This document shows, piece by piece, positions 1 to 10,990 of a stretch of DNA of 64,000 bases. Every line of letters begins with the position of its first letter. The first letter of the stretch is position 1. The stretch comes from Zhengitettix transpicula (taxonomy: Eukaryota; Arthropoda; Insecta; Orthoptera; Tetrigidae): NCBI GenBank assembly GCA_037074705.1, contig CM073590.1, positions 239,536,101 through 239,600,100 on the forward strand, in the 5' to 3' direction. The notes beneath the pieces are model-generated. The model ran no database searches. It was not told where the DNA came from and was given only the letters and a program-made list of their open reading frames with translations. The position numbers were made by a program, and so were the translations under genes.

Positions 1-330
1 TTATAGGTCATATATTTCCTTATTATATCCTTGTGTCTCCATATGCCATTTTCATTTTTTTGGGCCCTCAGATTCTTCTTAGGATCTTTATTTCAAAGAT
101 GTTAATCGCTGTCTCCTCTTTCTTGTTTACCGTCCAGCCTATCACTTCAATAATATAGTATTGGCCTAGTCACGGATTTATATATTCTCATTTTGTTGTT
201 CTTAGTTTTAAAGCTGGTAGTAGTGAATTATTTTCTAAGTTCATTCTTCTCCTGATTTCACGCCGATCATCTCCATCTTTGTGGAATTTGGATCCCAGAT
301 ATAATAAAGTCATCGCTTATTTCTATCACT
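1..330 (-). pseudogene. LINE (RTE/CR1-like) reverse-transcriptase C-terminal remnant
   Basis: Read on the minus strand, positions about 310 to 220 translate to YLGSKFHKDGDDRREIRRRM. This is the YLGS...DG...EI..RI block found after the reverse-transcriptase core in many animal non-LTR elements. Further downstream the same strand gives weaker matches (a lysine/glutamate-rich block resembling 'NKKEE', then 'IFEIKILRRI' and 'GP') broken by in-frame stops. Those also follow the usual LINE C-terminal order. The 5' part lies beyond the window's left edge or is replaced at about 335 by a family A repeat. It is a dead fragment. The assignment to a LINE is fairly firm; the clade is inferred. Confidence 0.6.
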
Positions 331-339
331 TTTTTGTTT

Positions 340-632
340 AGGGCAACAGGCTACATGAGGGTAATCCACATGGTGGCAACTCCCCTTTAATAGCATAGGA
401 AGGGATTTGAAAGGGTGATGCGGAAAGGTAGAGGAAGATAGCCAAGGGTATGGTTTAAGGATCCTACCCGGCAATTCGAACTAAAAGTGATGCAGGGAAA
501 CCCCTATAAAAACCTGCATCAGGTAGGTCGGGAATTTGGTACTTGTCCCACGCCCTTCCGATGGCGGGAGAGGGGTTTGCTGTGGGGTCGCCGTGTCTTG
601 ACCGGTTTAGGAGGCAGCTGGCCGACTACTCC
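340..632 (-). repeat. SINE-like repeat family A, copy A1 (truncated)
   Basis: This copy begins after a T-rich run with AGGGCAACAGGCTACATG and follows the family A consensus seen at 7.9, 10.5, 13.9, 14.5, 30.1 and 62.9 kb. It stops near 632 (consensus 'CAGCTGGCCGACTA') and has a deletion around 583-595. Strand is assigned by taking the poly(T) on the left as the complement of a 3' poly(A) tail, as supported by the copy at 50,055. Confidence 0.8.
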
Positions 633-2630
633 ATCTATGTCCATCCATCCTTTTTTTTCCGCAAATTGCCTGCGCGACTGAATTATCAATTTTTTTAAGT
701 TTATTTCTAGACCAACCGTTTTGGCATGTTTCTTTGTGTGTCTCCTCTGCTGCTTTATCCCCTACTACAGGAAGAGCACGGTCATCACAAATGGTCCTGT
801 AGAAGATACTAAATTCAGTTTTGTCCTTATTTAATCAGTTATTCTTAAACACTTGTGTTATGGTGCGGACTGTACCAATTTCAGAAGAAAAGACGCGTGT
901 TGCTTCAAAGACTGATGGCGGACGACGCCTTCTCTCCGGTTTCCAAACGGGGCGGACATTTTCGTGTGAAGGTGACATTATTTCTCTGTCTCTCTCTGAG
1001 ATTTGCTTCCTTCTGAAGAGAAGCCTGTCGTTACCCGAGACTTCTCTCGCGCTAAGGGTGGTCTTTTTCGGAATAATAAGAATGAAAGCTCCGATTTCTC
1101 ACACATGGAGGAATCGACGAACCACCATCAGCAAAAAAAAAATATACAAATACGCGCCTGTATCAGACAAAAATTAACAATTACATCATAAAATAGCCAA
1201 CCGCCAACCCTTGAATCGTTAGGGGTGGGTTATTTAATTCTCACGTAAACGAGATTGAAATAAATATTAATTAAAATTGTATTTACTGGACAATATCTAT
1301 ATAATAAAAAAGGATGTATATTTGCATGTATGTATTTAAGTTTATCTCTATACAAATTTAAACGCGTGGACAGATTGCAAAAAGAAATTGGTACAGATGT
1401 TCTTTAAACAACAAGAAACAGTACTGTGGGGGGGGGGGGTTGCGAAACCTGTAGCATAAAGGTGGGAAGAATTATAATTAAAAAATGTGATCATTTTGTG
1501 TTAAATTACCGCGCGTCACGAGACCGTGACGTCACACGAGAGAAAGAGACGTTACTACGCAACAAAGAAGGGAAATAGTTCCTCTTTCCGTAACGAAATC
1601 AAGCAGAAATATTTTCATTAAATAAAAAGTATAATTTTATCTAGAAATGCTCCATGGAATGATAATAAACAACGATACGAAATACTTTCCGATCATTGAG
1701 GAAAATGTAAGTTAATTTTCGCCGCCATATTAGTGACTCCAATATGGCGACTATTTGTTTACATTGTGAATCTAGCTGACAATTTCATCAAGTTAGTCTA
1801 TGGTAATGTCTGAAGACTGAGGGACAATTATGTCCTGCAGTACTCAAGGAGTATATTTAAGAAGAAATTCTGAGGTATGTTTGTAGGGACTGATGCAATA
1901 AAATTCAATGTATTTTACAGATGTTCAATTAATGCACTATTATCTGTGGAAAGTGTGTACGGAACTAGGAACAGTTAGATTTAGGTTAAATCACTTCTTG
2001 ACTAAAGATTAATATAGAATTAAATTATTCTTCGGGTTTATAGAAATAAGTACACGTGGCAACGCCGGGCACACAGCTATTCATTAATATAATATTTACA
2101 AATGGTGGCATGAGACTGTATATTATAACTGGAAGTCCTTTTGTTAATTATTTTTAACTTCTGCTCGAAGGTTGAGTCTTAAAATACGTGACCTCCGACT
2201 TCACGGATCCTTGTTTTTTAAGTGGTATTGAAAAAAAGTATTCCTCTGCTCTTCACAGTCCTTACCTCATTAACTCCCATGGCTATTCCAGTAACAATAT
2301 TTACGTCATCATGAGCCTTCTTTCCAGCTGAACCATTCGGTCAATTCCCTCCACAATGCAAAACAAGACCGAAATTGGTTTCGAATGCGGCGTTGTGTGG
2401 AGAGTCGCTGAGTTTTAATAGTCGTATTATGACTATGTTTGTTAATAACATGTTGTTATTTGCTTTCTGAAACACTAATAGTATTTAAATATATTTATTA
2501 TTTTCACATATCTCGACCTAGCACCGTTCGACTTGTTACTGTAACATCCCAAACTGACATCATGTAACACTCCACCACTGTGAACATGTCACATTCCAGC
2601 AGTTGGAAATGGGAAGTCCAGATAGATCGT
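633..2630. other. Intergenic, no gene recognised
   Basis: Open frames here (the longest 118 codons near 821) have no recognisable domain and no coding-like composition. The stretch includes a G10 run near 1430 and a 9-bp inverted repeat at 1723-1749. Nothing else is identified. Confidence 0.5.
1723..1749. promoter_or_regulatory. Inverted CGCCATATT pair (Pho/YY1-like sites)
   Basis: CGCCATATT (1723-1731) and its exact complement AATATGGCG (1741-1749) are separated by 9 nt. The ATGGC core is the DNA-binding motif of YY1/Pleiohomeotic-class zinc fingers. Function is inferred from sequence only; no gene start is visible beside it. Confidence 0.25.
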
Positions 2631-2639
2631 TCACCAACC

Positions 2640-2790
2640 GAGCTATACCTCTGTTAGCTCACCTGGCTACCGATCTAGAGCATAAAGGAAGAATTAAGAA
2701 CAGGAAATAGGAAAGTCGGTAACGTGAGGGTTCGGGTTCAACTAATTGAACCTAGGCGTAGTGGTTGGTGTTTCGCTGCACTTCAGTCAA
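2640..2790 (+). repeat. Degenerate tRNA-like SINE head (weak)
   Basis: TAGCTCACCTGG near 2657 fits a pol III A box. About 70 nt on, GGGTTCGGGTTCAACT resembles a decayed B box. No clean cloverleaf can be folded by eye and no tail is obvious, so this may be a very old tRNA-derived SINE or chance. Confidence 0.25.
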
Positions 2791-3132
2791 ATAAGAGCTG
2801 ATGAAGAATAAAGAGATTTAATAGTTAGAAATAAAACAAAGTAAGACAAACTGGCGGATAGCACCAGGAGCCACCGACCCGTCTGGAGGTTGGATCACGA
2901 CTGCCGTTCCCAAGAAGCTCTGAACAATTCGAAGACTCCTTTCCCCCTCCCTGATGATTTTAAGTCTCCAATGAGAGCTCTTACAGGGTGGAATGATTTC
3001 TGCTGCCGTGTGCATGTCTGCATAAGCCACTTAAAATGTTGACTTCATTAGACGCAGCGTTTTCACAGCTGCCTAGGCGGAAGGGGTGAAGATTTATGTT
3101 GTTGTTGCGTATCGTTACTCACTATATCTAAA

Positions 3133-3625
3133 GTGATGTCTTTAACTGCATCAGTGTTCTTGCAGCTGCGCCCTCTTAGGTCCGCTATGCTGAAGAGACG
3201 TTATAATAAGAGGGCACGTGTAGACTATTATATTACATTACATGTGTGGAGCGTCTGCACGATCGTCTGCCAGCCTACGAACTTCTCTGCAAGCCTCAGC
3301 GACACACCTACTAGCATCACTGACTCCTCAGCACACAGCCGCAGCGGAGAAGAAGAAGAAGAAGAGATTTGATCGCAGAGAGCAACACATCTCCCGCGGA
3401 AGTCAAAGAATAAATCAGTGCGCCACGCTCAGAACCTTTATAAACGACAGCACGCTGCATCTCCAACATTCACGCACTTCATCTCTAGCATTCAACCAGT
3501 TCGCACGCAACATTGCAAAGAAGGATAAATAAAATATCTGTTCACTTTTAAAATCTCGTTATTAATCGCAATCCAGTTACATCACGCTTATTTAATTTTC
3601 TTCCCCGCGTGTGGCGCCCCAACAC
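3133..3625 (+). mobile_element. Possible solo LTR with primer-binding site
   Basis: A TATA-like TTTATAAA (about 3437-3444) is followed about 85 nt later by AATAAA (3528-3533), and then by TGGCGCCCCAACA (3612-3624), which resembles the tRNA primer-binding sites of Gypsy/BEL-type LTR retrotransposons. The order U3-R-U5-PBS is therefore plausible. No gag/pol frame follows and no second LTR was seen, so it would be a remnant. The left border is not defined. An alternative is a promoter-like chance arrangement. Confidence 0.35.
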
Positions 3626-3928
3626 ATGGAGTCTTCACTAAGCAAAGTCCGCCACACATTACGTTGCGTTACGTTTTCACGTCACGCTTCAAATTAGGGG
3701 TGGTTTTTTTAAAAAAAAAATTGACCCATGCGTTTGCATATAACGCCATTTAATAGTATGAAATTTTATTCTCCTTCCCATTTATTGATTTAAATTGATG
3801 ACATAACAAGACCGCCATTTTGGAACGCGGATAATGGTTGTGTGGTGAGAGCTCTGGTACCCAATTTTTTTCGCGTTGAACGTAATTATAACAACTTAAA
3901 CAGTGTGCATGCATACTTTTGACATTAA

Positions 3929-3966
3929 TATTGTGCGATGGAGAAGCGAGCACTCTAGGACATTGA
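3929..3966 (+). repeat. 38-bp direct repeat, left copy
   Basis: This 38-bp stretch starting TATTGTGCGATGGAGAAGCG recurs at 4701-4738 with a single mismatch (C/T at position 25). The pair brackets 734 bp that contain a Penelope-like end and a LINE remnant. Confidence 0.8.
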
Positions 3967-4141
3967 GTGACATCGTCGTCGAAACGTCGTATTTAATCAA
4001 CGCCACCCTGTTGCGAAGTCGAGAACAATTATTTAATAAAATCTTACAATTATCATTTAATAAATAAACGGAAAAAAGGACGAATTTGTCGGAAAAAAAA
4101 ATCTGCTATAATCAAACAAAACAAAAAAAATCATTAGAATA

Positions 4142-4182
4142 TTTCGACGTTTCGTCCATATTTTTGGGACATTATCAGGGGC
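4142..4182 (-). ncRNA. Hammerhead-like motif in a Penelope-like end (degenerate)
   Basis: On the minus strand CUGAUAA is followed by GUCC...GGAC (stem II) and GAAAC-GUC. Stem I partners do not pair well (CCC against GAA), so it is probably decayed. The context is a 'CGACGTTTCGTCC' end sequence typical of the other copies in this window. Confidence 0.35.
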
Positions 4183-4216
4183 AATAGGCAGTTTTGAATG
4201 TGTATATATTTACATG

Positions 4217-4700
4217 TTAAAATAATAAGTCCAACGCGACGGTTGTACCGAAATTAAAATTATTATTATTATATGTGTCTGGTTGCTGGTAGGTCCTTGG
4301 ACTGGTCCTGTCCTTGCTTCTACCTTCTTTCTCCCTACACGTTCTTCCACGATGACCTGGAACTCCAACCATGTGTCCTTCCTTCAAATTCTCCTCATGA
4401 TGTCTCCAGCCCATTTTGCCTTTCTCTTTAAACTGTTGGATGGATGTCTTCTCATTAACTCTTTTCAGAACTACTTTATTTTTTTTTACCATATCTGTCC
4501 ACTTTATATTATCAAGTATTCCCATGTCCGTGTTTCTGATCCCTGCTGCAGATGCAAGACTCTATTCGTTGGTAATTGGAGTGATATTTGACGTCACCAT
4601 TCGACAGTAGCCTTCCGAGGTATTTGATGTGTTCGGCCATGTTTTAAATGTTAAGTGTAAAGGGACTCTGGTTTCCTTGATATTTTCATCAGCTTTTCTA
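4217..4700 (-). pseudogene. LINE (RTE-like) C-terminal remnant
   Basis: Minus-strand translation from about 4690 shows 'IKYLGRLLSNGDV', then after frame breaks 'NIKWTDMVKKNKVVLKRVNEK' and a histidine/arginine-rich block ending near 4250. The YLGR block and the 'VLKRVNE' segment are the usual order of the C-terminal domain of RTE-type and related LINEs. A short ATT run at about 4260-4271 could be the relic of a 3' microsatellite tail. Stops and frameshifts make it non-functional. The region lies between two 38-bp direct repeats. Confidence 0.6.
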
Positions 4701-4738
4701 TATTGTGCGATGGAGAAGCGAGCATTCTAGGACATTGA
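4701..4738 (+). repeat. 38-bp direct repeat, right copy
   Basis: Partner of 3929-3966 (37 of 38 identical). It could be a long target-site duplication or the trace of a local duplication. Confidence 0.8.
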
Positions 4739-4904
4739 TGTGCCCGGAGCAATCAATGAATTTGTGTAAAATTGGGGCTTATATGGGTACATTATTATAT
4801 ATTATAAATTAAAAACAGAAAAAAGTAGAATCTGGCGAAAATATGAAGCTATACGTAAAGGGGGTATTTTTTTTAGAGAAACGTACCATTATTATTATTA
4901 GGTG

Positions 4905-6142
4905 TTGTGCCTGACTGCTCGAAGATCCTTGGAGATCCGCCGGAGGCCATCCAGTACGTCCGGAAGATATTCAACGTCCTGCTACGCCAGGGGAGACTCC
5001 CCCGCGCCTGGAGGCACGCCATCATCTGCGCCGTGCCGAAGCCGGGAAAGGACCGTAGGGAGCCAAGCAACTATCTCGAAATCTTCCAGAAGCTGTTTCT
5101 GGTAAGACTCCAGGTCGAGCTGGATGATCTGAAACTAATCCCTTCCTTTCAGTTTGGTTTCAGGAAAGGCCACGGCACGACGCAGCAGATCATGAGGGTC
5201 GTCGAGAGAGCCTCACTTGCCTTGAACAGGGGCCAGCACTGTGGTGTGGTGCTCCTTCATGTCGCGAAAGTCTTCCACTCCGTCTGGCAGTCGGGGCTTA
5301 TGTTCAAGTTGGCGCGGTCCGCCGCTCCAAGTTGCTACGTGCGCATCATAGGTCACTACCTGCAGATGTGAACCTTCTCAGTAAGGGTGGGCGAGGTTCT
5401 TTCATCAAGAAGGAGCATCCTGGCTGGCGTTCCGCAGGGCAGCGTCCTCGGACCTGTCCTTTACAACATCTTCACCGCGGACATCCCGAAGCCAGGAACT
5501 GGAGGAGACATCGCGCAGTACGCGGACAACACTGCAATTATCACGGCGTCGTGGGACGAGCACGTCGTGGGAAAGCGACTCAACGTAGGCCTAGAGAAGA
5601 TCCAACGGTGGGCCACCAACTGGAGGGTGAAGATCAATGCGTCAAAGAGCCAGGCGCTGCTGATCACCCGTCGTCGACCGGACAAGCCAGTCCTGCGGCT
5701 CTTTGGAGAAGTGATCCCGTGGACCACGAAAGCTAAGTATCTGGGGGTAACCTTAGATACAAGGCTGACGTGGAGGCACCACGTTAATGATATTAAAAAA
5801 AAGGTAACAGCTAGGTTAAATGTCTTATATCCGATTTTTAATTCTAATTCGAAGCTGTCACCGAGAGTGGGGCTCTCCATCTACATATCGCTCATCCGAC
5901 CGATCATGGAGATGATCTTCGCCCTGGAGAGGAAGCGCCTCTGCATCTCCCACCACGGACATCCAACGCCGTAGTCTGGGACCTGGCACGGATGAGCAAC
6001 CTGTGGGAGCGGATCCTCGAAAACTCCGTAAGGTTTTACGGAAGGGCCCATGAGTCTAGCAATGAGCTGGTCCCATCGCTAGCCAGCTACGACCCCGAAA
6101 GAAAGGTAAACAGGAACCGACCTTTGTCGATCAACCTGTAAG
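4905..6142 (+). pseudogene. Jockey-like non-LTR reverse transcriptase, 5'-truncated and frameshifted
   Basis: Three frame segments follow the order of a jockey-clade reverse transcriptase. 4907-5371 includes 'RQGRLPRAWRHA', 'PKPGKDRREPSNY' and 'SFQFGFRKGHGTTQQI'. 5387-5950 includes 'GVPQGSVLGPVLYNIFTADI', 'QYADNTAI', 'INASKSQALL' and 'KYLGVTLDTRLTW'. About 5967-6142 is a C-terminal piece with 'VRFYGRAHES'. Breaks near 5370 and 5930 separate them. Two catalytic positions are lost: the motif A aspartate (expected near 'VAKVFHSV', here His) and the second Asp of YADD (here Asn). The endonuclease domain and 5' end are absent. It is a dead element with high GC relative to its surroundings. No poly(A) tail was identified. 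Confidence 0.85.
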
Positions 6143-7933
6143 TATCGCCTTGTTAATTTAAAAGGCAACCTACGAGCCCCTTTACAGCTTGTACGTTAAT
6201 GTGATATATTAATCATTCTCGGATTCTCACGAATCTTATATATACATATATTCATACATATTTGCTAATATTTATTTAAATATTTATTTATTTTTATATT
6301 TATTTACTCTTATTTATTTTTCATCACTCCTTTCCCCTCCGAAAAAAATTAGAAAGAACGGAGAGCGTCGGCCGAGAAACGTAACGGAAGGCGAAGAACT
6401 TACAACAGCAGCAGCGGACATTTTAGTAATGACAGAATATTAGTATGTTACAGGCATAATATATCTCGTCATCGCGGAGCAGATTCCACGAGGAAGGAAC
6501 TACGACAACTAGAAGCTGGACCTCCGGTCAGATGTCGCCGCTGCTGCTGCTTGGAGGACCGGGTCTGTAAATTTCCTTCTGCACCTTTCCCAGTCCTGAG
6601 CTTCCTTCCTCTTCTACTAGAGCGACAAAAATAGATCATAAAGCAGTTTAAGCCGTTTCGGGTACTCAGTCAAGTTAAAAGACTACCAGGGACAATGACG
6701 CTACTCACAACAGTTGGTTATTAATACACATCATTAAAGGACCTCTGTCAGGCGTAGACGGAATTACATTAATTTATAAACTGCTTCACTCAAAAGTCCT
6801 TCAAGCGGTAGGGAGGGAGAAAAAAAGGTTAACTTCCAAATGCTGAACTTAATTATTCCCGTAGTTCATTTCACCCCCCCTCCCCCACTTTTCATTATTT
6901 CCCGATATAACGAAGCAAAGTTTCCTTCTTTGATAATTATCGCCCCGTGACGAGCTGCGAGGGGGGGGGGGATGGGAAGGGGTGAGAAAAAGAAAAGGCG
7001 AGAAACAAAAGACAGAGGAAAACAATCTGTCGGGAAAGAGAAAGATGAAACTTGTCTCAAATCTCATTAAGTGGGCTCGTTTAATTGAGTTACTTGGAGA
7101 AAGGCGGGGGTGAGGAGGACATCTGCTTCATTCAGGACCGTATTCCAGATGTACAGTTACAATTGCTCCTGCATTTTATCGGGATTATTCCCGTAACACT
7201 AAACTGAGGACCTGCTACTCCCACAAATACCACCCCCAATGACGTCATAAAGATTCTCAAAGGACGTGAAGGCGTATTAAAGGACCGACTAAAATTGTGC
7301 CGTCTCCATGTTGTTGGTCTCCCTCTCCTTCACCCCTTTATTCTAGATACAAATTATTCTTCAATCCTTCAAATCAAGTCCTACTTTCTACATTTTTTTT
7401 CCAGAAACTCTTTTTTTCCAATTTACCATGCCGCACGTCTTTTGTCAGTCAATGAAGCAAACTCTATAATAACTCTTAGCATTCTCACGGCATGTCTGTT
7501 GGTTCCAATTCGGTTTTTCTGAAACCAATCTGATTTTCAAATTACATCATCATTTATTATTATAACCGTGCCTAAAATTTTCCTGTAATAAATTTCTGTT
7601 ATTTCTTCCGTGAATTCTGATCCTAAGTTTATTTAATATGATTTTTAAGTGAATTCTTTATTTAATACAGAACCGAAAAATACAAGAATATGAGCAGCAA
7701 CAAATGAGTGGGCAAAAGGAATCTCTCGAAAAGGAAATAAATATTAAATTACAAAGGCTTCAAAACGCACCAATCACTTTGTTACTTTTCCGAAACTAAA
7801 TTATCAATACTAATTACATTTCAAACGAATGAAACAAAATTTATAATAATTAAGATAAAATGGAAAGGTTAAGCAGAGAAGAGAAGTAATTATTTCTTTA
7901 AAAAAAATTTTTTATTATTATTTATTTTCTTTT
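6143..7933. other. Intergenic, no gene recognised
   Basis: AT-rich with a few homopolymer runs (G10 near 6961). No protein family, RNA gene or named repeat was recognised. Confidence 0.5.
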
Positions 7934-8483
7934 AGGGTAACAGGCTACATGAGAGTTATCCACGTGGTGGCAACTCCCCTTTAATAGCATAGGAAGGGAT
8001 CTTAAAGGGGGGGATGCGGAAGGGTAGAGGAAGGTAGCCAAGGGTTAACTAGGGCCCCCGGGCTATAGTTTAAGGATCCTACCCGGCATTCGCCTAAAAG
8101 TAATGCAGGGAAAACCCTAGAAAAACCTGCTCCAGGTAGGTCGGGTATTGGGTACTTGTCCCACGCCCTTCCAATAACGGGAGAAGAGTTTGCTGTGGGG
8201 ACGCAGCATTCCCTTCTCCGTGCCTCGACCAGTTTAGGAGGCAGCTGGCCGACTGTTCCAATGGGAATAGCGAACAACTCTTACCGTATGCCCAAGGTCT
8301 GCGACCCCGGAACATACACCTCTCAAAACAGGCCAAGGTGCCTCGGCTTGTGGGAACCTTAGTTCAAAAACGGAGAGAAAAAGGCATCCCCAAAGGTAGC
8401 CCGTTCGTGTCTCTCCTACAAGGTTCTGCCTGTGAGAGAATAGCCCTCGCAGGTACTGCGTGCGAGAGAATAGCCCTCTACGC
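7934..8483 (-). repeat. SINE-like repeat family A, copy A2 (near full length)
   Basis: The copy starts after a T-rich run with AGGGTAACAGGCTACATGAG and runs through 'GGGCCCCCGGGCTATAG', 'CAGCTGGCCGACTGTTCC' and 'GAGGTGCCTCGG'-like blocks. It ends with two CCTGYGAGAGAATAGCCCTC segments (8408-8480). It contains a 68-codon frame (8156-8362) shared with copies A3 and A7. No coding function is known for that frame. Confidence 0.85.
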
Positions 8484-10476
8484 TTTTTTTTTTAATAAAT
8501 AACATCAGAATTTAAACGTTTAGAGTGTAAATACTCCCTGGAGACTTTGATGCCTTTCCAATATTAAAAAAAATGAAAAAATTAAGGCCTTATTAATTAG
8601 TTTAAGAATTCGTAGTATTAACTAAGAAATATTTTTAATAACTTAAATTTATGGAGTAGTGAAAATATCTAAGGATTTCGGTGAAGTAGACGTAAGTGTT
8701 GTTTGTTGCTGCCACCCAGAGCGCTGTAACGCTGATATAGCCACTCTATTATGTTTCTATATCTCTTTGACTTCCGCTGACTCCTTGTGTAGTAATCTGT
8801 GGTGTAGCTGTGTAAGTATCTGAGATTGAAATATGAGAGAAATTTCGCTGGGAAAGCTGCTGTGTTTTTTTTATGTATGTCCTATTAGGCTACGTTACCT
8901 GTAGATTTAGTTACGGGAATCAATTACGTAGCATACGTTCATAACATTCAGCCATCTTTATTCTCTATGTTTCATCCATGGAATATATAAGAGAAAGCTG
9001 CCGTGTAAAATATTAAATCGTTACATTACCCAACAAAAAAGTTACTGTTTTCACATCAAATAAATTCTCCTTCAACGTTCCCGTTAGGTTATTTTTTTTT
9101 TTGGAACTATTAATGGCCGCGCCCTGTTGATTGCTTGTATTAATTTTAGGCGCCATATTCCAACGGTTTCTCCCTTCCTGGTCGACGTTGTAGGAAATTT
9201 CATCACCTGTTGTGTTTCCCAACCTCTCCGTGAGAGCAAAATCTTGTACCTGAGTGAAATTGAGTGACCGATTTAATCTAACATCCTTGCTTCCACGAAC
9301 TGGAATTATCGCGTGACGCTGTTGTATACGACCCACCCCTGTGCCTCCGGCGGAAAGAAAACTTTCCAGGAACCTGAAGCAGAGGATACAATTTTTTTTA
9401 TTTGCTTCTTTGACTGTAGTATTTAGAATAGATTTTACTGAATTGTGACGGTTTTTAAGTTAAAATAATCCCGGTTTGTTTTAACTGTTCGACTTTTACT
9501 ATTTATCGATTTACACCATTTACGATACATATACGCAATGTAACGCGTGTCAACGAATATTATTATTTTATTACGTTTTCCAGCCGTAGTCTGCCGTTAG
9601 TTGGCAGCAGCGGCGATAAAAAAATCAAAAGTTTTGTTTTTATCTTTGGAGCGAATTAAAGGCGGTGATTAAGAAGCAGTAAGAGATCCATGATTGATGT
9701 AAAAAAAATTCGTATAGCTACGAGACGGTAATATCGGACCAAATGCATTTCAGCGTCCATTGTTTATCTTACATAATGGTTTCTGCCTGCCAATCTAATG
9801 CCCTATAGTTAGGCGCATAATCCCCCTGATAGAGAGGGTCCGTGTGACTGAACTGTACACGATTGACATAAAGTCTAGAGAGTCGGAGCCGCACATAAAT
9901 AATTTAATTTAATTTCTTTATATAATAGAATTTCTGGGTTTATATATTATTGTAAAATAACCAAATAAATGTTAAGGTTTCAATTTGCACAAGTTTGAGA
10001 GAAAATATTCTGAAAACTCACCCCTGAATAAGTAAATAAAATATTCACAGCAGCACATAGTTATGTACGTGATATACATTAAGCACCCTTCTCTACTTTG
10101 CTACAGCACAAGCTGTATTTCCCAGTGTCACCATAGGAGGTGTGGAGATAGGATTTGCTGGTAGAGCTGTCGTAGAGAGACGGCTTTACCCGAGATTAAC
10201 ATCTCCCGGGGCCTTTTACCATCCTTGGACTGGCCTGAATCTCGAGTGAGATTCGCTATACCAAAAAAAAATACAAATTGGATCCACAATAGCACAGAAC
10301 TGCTTAGGATCGCAATGACACACAAATACCAACAACCACGCGACTGCCCCACGAGCTAGCCCTCTCCAGTACTGGCTGATGTAAACAATATCGCCACCTG
10401 CTCGCCTGAGGAGGCTCTCGCATACAGACACGCAAAACTATTTGATAAAAGTGAGGGTTTTTTTTGTTCTTTTTGG
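8484..10476. other. Intergenic, no gene recognised
   Basis: Open frames up to 107 codons on the minus strand (9013-9336, 10128-10431) have no recognisable domain. AT-rich. Nothing else is identified. Confidence 0.5.
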
Positions 10477-10990
10477 GGGTGTAGACAGGCTATGTATAGG
10501 GTAATCCACATAGTGGCAACTACCCTCTTATAGCATAGGAAAGGGATTTGAAAGGGGGGATGAGGAAGGGTAGAGGAAGGTAGCCAAGGGTTAACTAGGG
10601 CCCCCGGGCTATGGTTTAAGAATCCTACCCGGCATTCGCCTAAAGAAATGCAGGGAAAACCCTAGAAAAACCTTCATCGGGTAGATCGGGCATTGGGTAC
10701 TTGTCCCACGCCCTTCCGATAGCGGGAGAGGAGTTTGCTGTGGGGACGCAGCATTCCCTTCTCCGTGCCTCTACCAGTTTAGGAGGCAGCTGGCCGACTA
10801 TTCCAATGGGAACAGAGAACAACTCTTACCGTATGCCCAAGGTCTGTGACCCCGGAACATACAGCTCGCAAAACAGGCCGAGGTGCCTCGGCTTGTGGGA
10901 ACCTTAGTTCAAAAACGGAGAGGAAAAGGCATACCCAAAGGTAGAGCACCTTCGTATCTCTCCTAAAAGGTTCTCGTTGAGAGTGTGTAA
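10477..10990 (-). repeat. SINE-like repeat family A, copy A3
   Basis: Follows the family consensus from 'GACAGGCTATGTATAGGG' to 'TCTCTCCTAAAAGGTTCTCG', with a divergent first 20 nt. The 68-codon frame is again open (10701-10907). A poly(T) run sits directly to the left (10458-10484 region). Confidence 0.85.

Noticed and set aside
821..1191. 118- and 62-codon overlapping frames
   Set aside because: No domain; overlapping frames of equal quality suggest chance.
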